From: a virus
Strand: one strand, 5' to 3'
DNA length: 31,520 nucleotides
IMG/VR virus record: IMGVR_UViG_3300037342_000010
Location: 1-31,520 of that record
In this document: positions 19,255 to 26,893 of the stretch, piece by piece
Layout of the letters: every line of letters starts with the position of its first letter
How positions within the stretch are numbered: the stretch's first letter is position 1
Made by a program: the position numbers and the translations under genes
The notes under the pieces: generated by a model
Databases searched by the model: none
Told to the model about the DNA's origin: nothing
What the model saw: the letters and a program-made list of their open reading frames with translations, nothing else

Positions 19255-20241
19255 TTGCCAGTCGTTGCGCCTTCTTATGTGTCGATCGCTGGTCAGGTAA
19301 ATCAGACCACGCAAGGGCCATCGACGCAGAAGAACTTTAGGCAAATGCAAGGAGAAGTGCTCCAGTGGAATCCCGATGCCCCGCCCCCGCTCGTGCAGTC
19401 CTGGCTGAACAACGCTTATCGTCGAATCATCGACCATCGTTTATGGTACGGCTTGCTTACCCGGGGACAGATTTCAGTGCCTACGGTTTACAGCACGGGC
19501 ACGGCGACGTTCACCTTGGGATCGAATTTGATTCAGGGGATTGGGACGACGTGGACGACGTCGATGGTGGGGATGCAGATTCGGTGCGGGTTTAATACCG
19601 GCTACTACAACATCAGCGCGGTGAACCCGACGACGCAAGTCATTACGGTCGATCTGCCGTGGGGGAACCCAACTGCGACGGCTGGCTACCAGTTACTGCA
19701 GACCTGGGTAACGTTGGGGCCGAACATCAAGATGGTGCTCGACATGGTAAACCAGCGGCAGGGCTGGCGGCTGGGAGTGAATATTCCTCAGCAGGCGATC
19801 AACCAGTGGGATACGTGGAGAACGACGACTGGGTGGACGCAGATGCTTTGCAACAAAGAGCCGAACGCCGCGGGTTGGCCGATGTTCGAGTTATGGCCGG
19901 CGCCGACGTTTCAGCAGACGTTCCCGTTTTTGGCTTATGTGCAGCCGCCGGACATGGTGAGCGATGGAGATTTTCCGCTGACGTTCATTCGCTCGGACAT
20001 TGTCATTCTGGGTGCCATTAAAGATGCGTTGCTGTTTCGAGGGCCGAAGGCGCGGTACTATGATGCGAACGTTGCGCAGCAGAAAGAGAAAGAGTTTGGT
20101 GGCGAAGTTTTCAAGATGGCAAACAACGACGATGGCCAATATCAGAAAGACCTAAGCTGGGATTACTCCCGGTGGCCGATGTCGCAGTACGGGGCGAATT
20201 TCATGCAGAGTCACGCAGGAGGGCCGCAGGAATGGCCGTAA
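19255..20241 (+). CDS. Putative head-tail adaptor (connector) protein
   Basis: A protein of 328 residues starting with TTG 19255 behind AGGGGGA. It has a helical part (VQSWLNNAYRRIIDHRLWYG, about 47-66), an inserted beta domain with repeated Thr/Gly strands (TGTATFTLGSNLIQGIGTTW, then NTGYYNISAVNPTTQVITVD, about 80-140), then a helical C-terminal half. This pattern is familiar from phage connector proteins that bind below the portal ring and start the tail. It opens the connector/tail operon after the capsid terminator. I am fairly sure it is structural; the exact connector role is inference. Confidence 0.65.
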   Translation: MPVVAPSYVSIAGQVNQTTQGPSTQKNFRQMQGEVLQWNPDAPPPLVQSWLNNAYRRIIDHRLWYGLLTRGQISVPTVYSTGTATFTLGSNLIQGIGTTWTTSMVGMQIRCGFNTGYYNISAVNPTTQVITVDLPWGNPTATAGYQLLQTWVTLGPNIKMVLDMVNQRQGWRLGVNIPQQAINQWDTWRTTTGWTQMLCNKEPNAAGWPMFELWPAPTFQQTFPFLAYVQPPDMVSDGDFPLTFIRSDIVILGAIKDALLFRGPKARYYDANVAQQKEKEFGGEVFKMANNDDGQYQKDLSWDYSRWPMSQYGANFMQSHAGGPQEWP

Positions 20242-20534
20242 AGAAAAAGGCAACGAAGTGCGTTTTGTGTGGCGAGACTGGTGGGCGGTTTCGGTACTCG
20301 CCGCAGGGGTACTTTCACATCGGGCGATGCGGGTTCCGTGCGGCTGACAGAGTCGCGCCGGGTCAAACGTGGCCGATCGTTACTTCGCATTTGGACCACC
20401 CAAGTGTTGTGGCTGAACAGGGTCCGTTGATCATAAATAATCTACGCGAACTTCGACGGTATGAGCAGCAGGCCGGAGTCTCGTCGGAAGTTTTCAACAA
20501 CGACCACGACTATCAAACCGGGGGGAAGTATTAA
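20232..20534 (+). CDS. Small protein with CxxC motif
   Basis: A 100-residue protein overlapping the adaptor gene by 10 bases. It begins MAVKKKATKCVLCGETGGRF, with one CxxC, then IGRCGFRAADR with a further Cys and nearby His, so a small zinc knuckle is possible. The C-terminal half is hydrophilic and contains a helix (NNLRELRRYEQQAG). The overlap suggests coupled translation with the adaptor. Function is unknown. Confidence 0.6.
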   Translation: MAVKKKATKCVLCGETGGRFRYSPQGYFHIGRCGFRAADRVAPGQTWPIVTSHLDHPSVVAEQGPLIINNLRELRRYEQQAGVSSEVFNNDHDYQTGGKY

Positions 20535-20535
20535 C

Positions 20536-20736
20536 GTGGCCAACACTCCAGACATGGGACATGCGTATCGCACCGCGACGAAGTACAACGATTACGATAC
20601 GGTGCGAAACCTTGGCCGGATGGAGACAGGTGTTGGTCGAGAGGAATCTGGGTACGCTGCGCGCGCGCTGAAAAGCAGGTTCGAACAATCGCGACCGAAG
20701 AAGCGATACAAATCTCGCGGTAAAGGCCGCGACTGA
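20536..20736 (+). CDS. Small basic-tailed protein
   Basis: A 66-residue protein starting with GTG 20536 behind GGGGGAAG; an upstream in-frame ATG at 20461 lies inside the previous gene. It begins MANTPDMGHAYRTATKYN and ends KKRYKSRGKGRD. It is the first of three consecutive mini-genes with very basic ends. Similar tails occur on two small proteins near the scaffold gene (14781, 14999). Nucleic-acid or capsid-interior binding is possible. Confidence 0.6.
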   Translation: MANTPDMGHAYRTATKYNDYDTVRNLGRMETGVGREESGYAARALKSRFEQSRPKKRYKSRGKGRD

Positions 20737-20738
20737 TT

Positions 20739-20846
20739 ATGGCTCTTGGGAAACACAGGCCGAAGCAGCGTAAGCGGTATGCGCTGAAGGCTCAGATGCA
20801 CGGTCGGCAGGCACGGCCGCCGAAGCAACGCAAATCAGGGAGGTGA
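20739..20846 (+). CDS. 35-residue highly basic mini-protein
   Basis: ATG 20739 opens a 35-residue frame (MALGKHRPKQRKRYALKAQ to PPKQRKSGR). Almost every third residue is Lys or Arg, and acidic residues are absent. It lies two bases after the previous stop. There is no strong ribosome binding site, so translation would depend on coupling; this makes it the least sure of the three mini-genes. It may resemble the protamine-like small proteins of some phages, but no family is recognised. Confidence 0.4.
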   Translation: MALGKHRPKQRKRYALKAQMHGRQARPPKQRKSGR

Positions 20847-20851
20847 TTTCA

Positions 20852-20971
20852 ATGGCACGCAAATCAATCAGGGAAGAAGAAAAGAAAGAGTTGTCCAGGC
20901 TGAAGAAGCAGGACAAACGCCACAAGCGGATGAAGAAAGGCCGCAAGGGCCGCAGTTCTGGAAGGGAGTAG
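20852..20971 (+). CDS. 39-residue highly charged mini-protein
   Basis: ATG 20852 has a textbook ribosome binding site, GGAGGTGAT, spaced correctly, which is the main reason to call it. The protein is a single charged helix (REEEKKELSRLKKQDKRHK) followed by RMKKGRKGRSSGRE. The ending is close to those of the proteins at 14781 and 14999. It is probably a nucleic-acid-binding or scaffold-like peptide. Confidence 0.6.
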   Translation: MARKSIREEEKKELSRLKKQDKRHKRMKKGRKGRSSGRE

Positions 20972-20974
20972 GCC

Positions 20975-21238
20975 ATGGCAATTAAAGACAAGCCAGAGCG
21001 TGCGAAGTCTCACGGCTTCGAACACATTCCACCGCATCAGGAGAAGTTCGAGCACGGCACGGACGACTGGAATCTCAGGACTCCGGCTTTGCCCACGGGC
21101 AGCCCGCACATCAGCACGCAGCGAGGCAATGACGGCGTGCTTGCGCGGGAGAACGACAGAAACGGCAATCCGATGTATGACAGCGATAACAGCCGGTTCA
21201 TTCACCCGTCGATGACGGATGGGAAGAAAAAGGAATAA
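20975..21238 (+). CDS. Small unrecognised hydrophilic protein
   Basis: An 87-residue protein starting three bases after the previous stop, with GGGAG upstream. It is rich in His, Asp, Asn and Pro (FEHIPPHQEKFEHGTDDW, RENDRNGNPMYDSDNSR), probably mostly disordered, and ends in a lysine cluster. No motif is recognised. It belongs to the same tight run as the basic mini-proteins and the structural gene that follows. Confidence 0.65.
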   Translation: MAIKDKPERAKSHGFEHIPPHQEKFEHGTDDWNLRTPALPTGSPHISTQRGNDGVLARENDRNGNPMYDSDNSRFIHPSMTDGKKKE

Positions 21239-21241
21239 GCC

Positions 21242-21793
21242 ATGGCCAAGCGAGTTTTCAAGAAGTACACGATCGTGGCCGGGGGCACGCCGCAGCCGCT
21301 GATTGGAACGACGATCTCGGCTGCCACGGGGCCGGGCGGAACCGATCCAAATGGCGACCTGTCGGTAGTCAATGTCGCCGTGACCGACAGTTCGATGTTT
21401 CAGGGCGGCGACTGGGCAATCATCGGCTCAGTGGCGAATGGCGACGAAGAGCGGGTGTGGGTGAAGAAAGTCCCTGACGGAACTCACGTCACCGTACAGA
21501 AGATGGCGCTGGCGCATGTGAACGGTTCCTACATTCGACTCTCGATCTTCTGCGAGGCCATCTATGTGCAGACGACGGCTGGAAACGCGGCAATTTTTTA
21601 TCTCGGCACGCAAGGGCTGGTGAAGGCGACCTATGCGAACGTGATTGCGGAACTGATTCCGGTCGCGGCTTCTGCGGTGCAGCCGATTGAGTATACCGAT
21701 CCGTACTACATCGCAGACTCCGGGGATGTCGGACAGTACTTCGTTGATGGGACGACCGGCGATGGCTGGCTTCCTTCGTTGACGGTTATGTGA
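21242..21793 (+). CDS. Beta-rich structural protein
   Basis: A protein of 183 residues starting at ATG 21242 with an AAGGAAT site. After a basic start (MAKRVFKKYTIVAGG), strands and loops alternate (DLSVVNVAVTDSSMFQGGDW, HVTVQKMALAHVNGSYIRL), giving the look of a small virion or tail protein with a beta-barrel or beta-sandwich core. It lies just before the fibre genes and may be the platform to which they attach, but that is inferred from order only. Confidence 0.6.
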   Translation: MAKRVFKKYTIVAGGTPQPLIGTTISAATGPGGTDPNGDLSVVNVAVTDSSMFQGGDWAIIGSVANGDEERVWVKKVPDGTHVTVQKMALAHVNGSYIRLSIFCEAIYVQTTAGNAAIFYLGTQGLVKATYANVIAELIPVAASAVQPIEYTDPYYIADSGDVGQYFVDGTTGDGWLPSLTVM

Positions 21794-21799
21794 GGCTTC

Positions 21800-23239
21800 A
21801 TGAAAAGAATTCTGGCAATCGTGTTGTTGTTGGCGGCTCATGCCTTCGCGCAAGGCACGGGCGGGGGACAGAGCGGAACTGGCGGTAGCGGCAGCGGCGT
21901 GACCAGCGTCAGCGGAACAGTTAACCAGGTGGATGTAGCGACAGGAACGACTACGCCGGTAGTTTCGCTCGACCTAGCGATCACTCTGCCGGGAAGTCTG
22001 ACGGTGCCAACTGGTTCAAGCATTCTCGTGAGCGGATCGGGAACGATTGCGGCTACTACCGCAGGCAATATGAGCACGAGCGGGACGGCTTGGCAGGTAT
22101 GGGGAGAGAACAGCGGTGCCTCTTCCCAAGGTTGGCAGACTCCACCTATCAGTTCGTTTGCCAGCCCAACCGCTTCTGCCACGTTCACTCAGCCAAGCGG
22201 CAACACCACAACGTTCAACGGAACGGCTCCGGGGAGTTCGGCTGGTGCAGGCACGGCTGGCACAACCGACTTTGCGGTCACGCAGGCAGCCGGAGGCGCT
22301 ACCACTGGATCGGCAACGACGGCAGGGGCGGGTGCGGCGGGCACGATTAACTGCGGCGGGGCGGGAGGTAGCGGAGCGGGTGGCACGAATGCGATCGGAG
22401 GCGCTGGCGGTAACTGCACGATCTCAGGAGGGACTGGCGGTGCATCAGGGGGCAGCGCCGTAAACTCCAACGGCGGAAACATCGTTTTGTCACCGGGAGC
22501 GGCAGGGACGGGTGGTGGCGGAACAGCCGGCGTGGCTGGCACGGTAGTTTTCCCGTTGGGTTCAGTCAGTTCGCCTGCATTCCAGGCAACAGGGTCCGCA
22601 GCAAATACAGGGTTTTACTGGTCTAGCACTACCGCCCCTTGCACCCTAAGCGCAGGGAATGTGGTTGATTGCTTCCCAAGTGGCGGAATTATCATTGGGA
22701 ATGCCAAGAATTACGAATTTTCTCAGACGGCTTCCGGGAGTGGCGCTGCTGGACCAAGCATCGGAGTGGTCGGAAGCAGCACTACGGAGTGGCTCAATAC
22801 TTCCACGCCGATTATCCTGCCGCAGTGCAAGATCGCGGCGCCGGTGACCCTCTCGACTACCACGACGATCTGCACTTGGACGCTTCCGAACGCAGCGACA
22901 ACCTTTAGTTACCAATGCCAAGGGACGTACTCGACCACCACGACTGCGATCACGCTTCTGCTTGGAACGCAATTCTCGCAAGCCCCCAGTGCCGGGGCTA
23001 ATAACGCGATTATCTGGAGTGCGGCCAGTCTGCAAACGTTCGGTACGGCTACTAATACCGGAACAACGGCTGTCCCAACGATGACCGGAGCGGCGGTATC
23101 CAGCGGCACTAATATTCCGTGGTATGCGTCGGGAACGTTTACGAGTAGCGCGACGAGCGGAACCTTTGTGATTTATGGCACTGCGTCCACGGCCACTGAT
23201 GTGACGATCGCTACAGGTTCGAGTTGCAATCTATTCTAG
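21800..23239 (+). CDS. Gly/Thr-rich fibre-like protein with Sec signal peptide
   Basis: A protein of 479 residues. It begins MKRILAIVLLLAAHAFAQ, a typical Sec signal peptide with AFA-Q as cleavage site. A phage-fibre phrase follows (GVTSVSGTVNQVDVATGTTT), then a very glycine-rich middle (about 145-245; GGAGGSGAGGTNAIGGAGG) and a beta-rich C-terminal part with several Cys. The composition fits a tail fibre or surface adhesin. A signal peptide is unexpected on a protein assembled into virions in the cytoplasm, and the next three genes also have one. The ribosome binding site is only partial (GAGG near 21791). Confidence 0.7.
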   Translation: MKRILAIVLLLAAHAFAQGTGGGQSGTGGSGSGVTSVSGTVNQVDVATGTTTPVVSLDLAITLPGSLTVPTGSSILVSGSGTIAATTAGNMSTSGTAWQVWGENSGASSQGWQTPPISSFASPTASATFTQPSGNTTTFNGTAPGSSAGAGTAGTTDFAVTQAAGGATTGSATTAGAGAAGTINCGGAGGSGAGGTNAIGGAGGNCTISGGTGGASGGSAVNSNGGNIVLSPGAAGTGGGGTAGVAGTVVFPLGSVSSPAFQATGSAANTGFYWSSTTAPCTLSAGNVVDCFPSGGIIIGNAKNYEFSQTASGSGAAGPSIGVVGSSTTEWLNTSTPIILPQCKIAAPVTLSTTTTICTWTLPNAATTFSYQCQGTYSTTTTAITLLLGTQFSQAPSAGANNAIIWSAASLQTFGTATNTGTTAVPTMTGAAVSSGTNIPWYASGTFTSSATSGTFVIYGTASTATDVTIATGSSCNLF

Positions 23240-23241
23240 CC

Positions 23242-23511
23242 ATGAAGAAATTTCTTCTCGCTATCGGGATTCTGTTGACAGCCGCTCTCTGTCATGCACA
23301 GAGCACGCAGAGTTACAACGGCTGGTGCCAGCAGGGAAACCAGCCAGTCGTCCTTCAAGGACTGAACGGCACTACGGCCTGCGTGTTGGGATCAGCTATA
23401 GGTGTCATCGTGGATAACTCGGGAACGATTAACCAGATGTCTGGAGCAACAACTGCGGGCATTGCCATGAGCACAACGCTGGCGCTGGTGCAGTTACATA
23501 TCAGTCAATAA
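23242..23511 (+). CDS. Small secreted protein, fibre-related
   Basis: An 89-residue protein starting at ATG 23242, three bases after the previous stop. The signal peptide MKKFLLAIGILLTAALCHAQ has CHA-Q as likely cleavage site; a lipoprotein reading (LTAALC) is weaker. The mature part contains YNGWCQQGNQPVVLQGLNGT and a second Cys, then a Gly/Thr-rich end. I recall the CQ.G.QPV..QGL pattern from the N-termini of larger secreted phage fibres, so this may be a split-off or shortened version of that domain. Confidence 0.65.
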   Translation: MKKFLLAIGILLTAALCHAQSTQSYNGWCQQGNQPVVLQGLNGTTACVLGSAIGVIVDNSGTINQMSGATTAGIAMSTTLALVQLHISQ

Positions 23512-23515
23512 GGCC

Positions 23516-26500
23516 GTGAGGAATCTCGCCAAACTCGCGCTCGTAGCCGTGGTCTTGAGTCCAATAGTTGGACTGGCTCAGGGTGTCCGTTATCCCAACA
23601 CGGTTTTCTCCCAAGGCGGATTTCCGGATGCTCAAGTGACGGTTTGCACGGAACCGGCTACCGATCTTCCCGGCGGAGGGTGTACGCCGCCGGCTACGGT
23701 GTATCAGGATCCAGCGCTGACAATTCCGATCGAGCAGCCGTTTTCGACAGACGCGAATGGCAACTTTGCTTTCTTTGCCGCGTCGTCGACCGTGGGCGTT
23801 CCGGCAACTCAGTACCATGCTCAGATTCAGGGCATCGGGCTCACGCCATACGACATCCCGTACATCTTCATCCCCGGTGGCGGCGGCAGTGCTGGAACCC
23901 CGCCAGGCGGATTGAACGGCCAGCTCCAGTACAACATTTCAGGGACATCGTTTGGCGGTCTACCGTGCCTGTGGACGGGATCACCAACGAATTCTCTGGT
24001 CTGCAATCCTGTGACGCTGACAGTTTCTGGCGGGCTTGGCATTGGACCAACAACTCCAGCGGCTTGCGGAAGCGCGCAGGATTGCATTGCGTTCTTTCAG
24101 AATGCAGTAGCTGGAAATCCGACCGCTGGCGAGAACTATTTCTACGCGACCTCGACCGGGTGGAACTGTGACATCAATGCCGGCTCCGAGTTTCCTTGCG
24201 TGAGCAATGGAATGCCGGTGCTCAACGTCAAGGCTTTGGGAGCAACTGCCGCGGGCTATCCAACTGATGATCGAACTACAATCCAAGGCATTATCAACTC
24301 TTGTCCGCAGGTGGGAACCTATAAGGGCTGCATCGTCTTCTTCCCGGCTGGCAACTATTATGTATCGAGTCCCGGCCTGACGAATGGCGCAGGGAGTACC
24401 TACCACGGGGTTCGTCTGGTCGGAGACGGCACGGCCGGGAGAAGTGGCTCGACATCTACCATCGAAACCAACGGCACCGGGTATTACGCATTTAGCGCTG
24501 GGGTTCCCACGGCAGGAAACGCCTACGGTTTACAGATCGACCAACTCGGATTTACGGACGAATCGAGCACAGGCCAAGGCGCGATCTACGTGGCGGGGAT
24601 GACGGACGGCGCGTTTACCAACCTCGTCTGCAATAATTTCTATGTTGGCGTTTGCATCACAGCCGATGGTGGAGTCGGCGTCGATCAGTACCAGAACCTG
24701 ACCAACATCTACACATGGCACACAAGGACACGCCTTCAGACCGTCCACCGTACGGCCTCGATCACGGTTTTCGGCGGCGAGGGGAACTGCCAAAACTCGG
24801 CCTCGACGGACGTAATCCCGAACTCCTATGATCTGGACATCGGCTACACGCGACAAGTCTCTGGCGCGGGCACCGTAAACACCGTTGGGACAGCGATTAC
24901 AATCGCTTCGTTCACCAGCGGGTTTGGTTCTCTGACTCAGGATTACGTGAATGCGCCGATTGTAATCAACGGAGTTACTTACACTATCCTCGCGGTGACC
25001 GGCGCCAGCACGGCAACGCTGACTGCAACCGCTGGCACTCAGACCGGGGTTGCGTGGAGCATTACCGGACAGGGCGGAACTGGTGAGTACGCAATCACGA
25101 GCGCGAGCCAGAACTGCCAAGTGGGAAGGGCGATATTTAATGCTGGTGGGATGAAGTTTCAGGGCGACAAGGCCAGTGAGCAGACGATCCTTTATCGACC
25201 GACTGGATCATTCGGCGTGATTGTGGCTGGCGATAGCCCGACTCTTACAAACAACAACACCTTCATCGGTGAACAGGTCACGGCCTCTGGAACCGGTATA
25301 TGGATTGGAAAGAACGCGCAGAACACATCCATCATCAGTCAGACTGGCGATGGCACAAACGGCATGGACCTTGCAATCGACGCGACGGCCTTTACGACGA
25401 CGCACCTTGATCCAACCTTTCGCTATTCGGGGTGGACTACCAATCTAGCCACGATTTCGCGCAGCGGCAACCTAGTCACGGCGACCACGACGCCGAACTT
25501 GCTGACGAACAACCCCGGCAATCTAAGCATCATTCCAGGGGCGTTGGTTACTGTCTATGGAGTCACCGGGGGCACTACCAGCTTTAATGGTACGTTTGCG
25601 ACTACCGCGCTTACGGGAGTTTCTTGCAACGACACAACCGATGTGTGCACGCTGACATGGGCGCAGACCGGCGCCAATGAATCTGGCTCCATTAACACCA
25701 CGGCTTGCGTGGGCGGTTCTGGTGGTTCGTGCATCGCGGCGCTTTCGTCCATTCTGTCGACCAGCACGGGGCTCGGCGTGTTGGAGCAAACAGGAGCCAG
25801 TGTTGTGACCGATGTTGTCCTGCAGCAGATGCGCGTGCCGCCACAGCAGATTATGCCCCTTACCACGATCGCCGGCACAGCACGCTACTTCTACGATGGA
25901 TCGTTTTGGGACATCATCTACGGGAACCCCGGCTATGGGGTTCTTCACTTGTCGGATGGCCCTCTGGTCGGAAATGGAAATAATTCATCTCAGTACTACC
26001 AGCCGCAGCCAACCCAAACCAATAGCGAAGTGGCATGCACCACGGCAGTGAGTGTATCCACGCAGGCCAATGTCTGCCAAAGCAGCGACGACAAGGGCTA
26101 TCAGGGGTTTAGCGCTCCGAACGGCACTACTGTGTGTCTTCCCGCGCTGCCTGATCCCGGTTTCCCTCCTGGTTTCTCGGTTACCTTGGCCTATGTCCCC
26201 GGATCAGGAAATAACTTCCTTGCCTTGGTCCCCCCTGGGCAAGCGAGCCCATACGGGGCTATCACTTGTCCCGGGGCGACTGGCACTACTTACATGGGGT
26301 CGACAGCCGTGGTTAAGATTTGGCCGCAGCAGTCATTGAAGATCAGGACGAACCCCATCGGAACCGAATGGCTTGGGGAGTCGGGTAATCAAACTTACGT
26401 GCCGCCTCTGACGACGGTACTTCCCTTCGAGCACTGTACCCCCGACACTTCTGGGTTTGTGTCGCTCACGACGCCGATCACTTTTACCAACTGGTTCGCA

Positions 26501-26893
26501 ACCGCATGGGAGTTCCAGCCAAGCCACACCTACGGCATGTTCTGCGATGTGATGATCCCGACTACACTGACGCCGGGATCCACGGCGCAAGTCCTACTTT
26601 ACATCGCGGCCAACGATGCGACCGCTGGCCATACAGCCAATTTCCAGAGTTCAGATGTGGCGGTGGCGGCGACAAGCGGAAACTTGCAAGTGGGAACACT
26701 CACATCGTCCAGCGCGCTGCCGTACACGACAACCTCGACGGCCTACCAGCAAGTGTTACTCACATTTGCTGTAAACTCCTCTCTGTCGGCGGGGCAGAAG
26801 TTGATTGTCAAGATCGGTACTTCGGGCACCGGAACCCCGCCCGCTGCTAACATGATCGTGTACCCGTACCTGCAACTCAGCCAGAACTTCTAA
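23516..26893 (+). CDS. Tailspike-like protein with pectate-lyase-type beta-helix and signal peptide
   Basis: A protein of 1125 residues starting with GTG 23516. Residues 1-22 are a Sec signal peptide ending GLAQ. Residues about 23-125 form an attachment-like domain (CTPPATVYQDPALTIPIEQP, DANGNFAFFAA). From about 235 a pectate-lyase-3-type start is clear: NVKALGATAAGYPTDDRTTI, then CIVFFPAGNYYVSSP and VRLVGDG, the pattern of right-handed beta-helix depolymerase spikes. A beta-rich C-terminus (about 985-1125) probably folds as a jelly roll for trimer formation or sugar binding. Likely job: binding and cutting host surface polysaccharide. Catalytic residues cannot be assigned by eye. Confidence 0.8.
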   Translation: MRNLAKLALVAVVLSPIVGLAQGVRYPNTVFSQGGFPDAQVTVCTEPATDLPGGGCTPPATVYQDPALTIPIEQPFSTDANGNFAFFAASSTVGVPATQYHAQIQGIGLTPYDIPYIFIPGGGGSAGTPPGGLNGQLQYNISGTSFGGLPCLWTGSPTNSLVCNPVTLTVSGGLGIGPTTPAACGSAQDCIAFFQNAVAGNPTAGENYFYATSTGWNCDINAGSEFPCVSNGMPVLNVKALGATAAGYPTDDRTTIQGIINSCPQVGTYKGCIVFFPAGNYYVSSPGLTNGAGSTYHGVRLVGDGTAGRSGSTSTIETNGTGYYAFSAGVPTAGNAYGLQIDQLGFTDESSTGQGAIYVAGMTDGAFTNLVCNNFYVGVCITADGGVGVDQYQNLTNIYTWHTRTRLQTVHRTASITVFGGEGNCQNSASTDVIPNSYDLDIGYTRQVSGAGTVNTVGTAITIASFTSGFGSLTQDYVNAPIVINGVTYTILAVTGASTATLTATAGTQTGVAWSITGQGGTGEYAITSASQNCQVGRAIFNAGGMKFQGDKASEQTILYRPTGSFGVIVAGDSPTLTNNNTFIGEQVTASGTGIWIGKNAQNTSIISQTGDGTNGMDLAIDATAFTTTHLDPTFRYSGWTTNLATISRSGNLVTATTTPNLLTNNPGNLSIIPGALVTVYGVTGGTTSFNGTFATTALTGVSCNDTTDVCTLTWAQTGANESGSINTTACVGGSGGSCIAALSSILSTSTGLGVLEQTGASVVTDVVLQQMRVPPQQIMPLTTIAGTARYFYDGSFWDIIYGNPGYGVLHLSDGPLVGNGNNSSQYYQPQPTQTNSEVACTTAVSVSTQANVCQSSDDKGYQGFSAPNGTTVCLPALPDPGFPPGFSVTLAYVPGSGNNFLALVPPGQASPYGAITCPGATGTTYMGSTAVVKIWPQQSLKIRTNPIGTEWLGESGNQTYVPPLTTVLPFEHCTPDTSGFVSLTTPITFTNWFATAWEFQPSHTYGMFCDVMIPTTLTPGSTAQVLLYIAANDATAGHTANFQSSDVAVAATSGNLQVGTLTSSSALPYTTTSTAYQQVLLTFAVNSSLSAGQKLIVKIGTSGTGTPPAANMIVYPYLQLSQNF
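23558..23574. repeat. 17-bp palindrome, copy 6
   Basis: AGTCCAATAGTTGGACT has perfect 7-bp arms around a 3-base centre and matches copy 1 at 15 of 17 positions. It lies in the signal-peptide codons of the tailspike gene. Confidence 0.45.

Noticed and set aside
20241-21800. Search for a tape-measure gene or a tail-assembly frameshift
   Set aside because: Only small genes are present between adaptor and fibres; no slippery site with an extended overlapping frame is visible. Absence supports, but does not prove, a short tail.
22124-22145. CCAAGGTTGG palindrome as a further copy of the dispersed 17-bp element
   Set aside because: Arm order and spacing differ from the six copies and the outer bases do not match.
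22300-22560. Glycine-codon-rich repeats (GGAGGTAGCGGAGCGG-like) as a CRISPR or satellite array
   Set aside because: No fixed repeat and spacer period; it encodes the glycine-rich part of a fibre protein.
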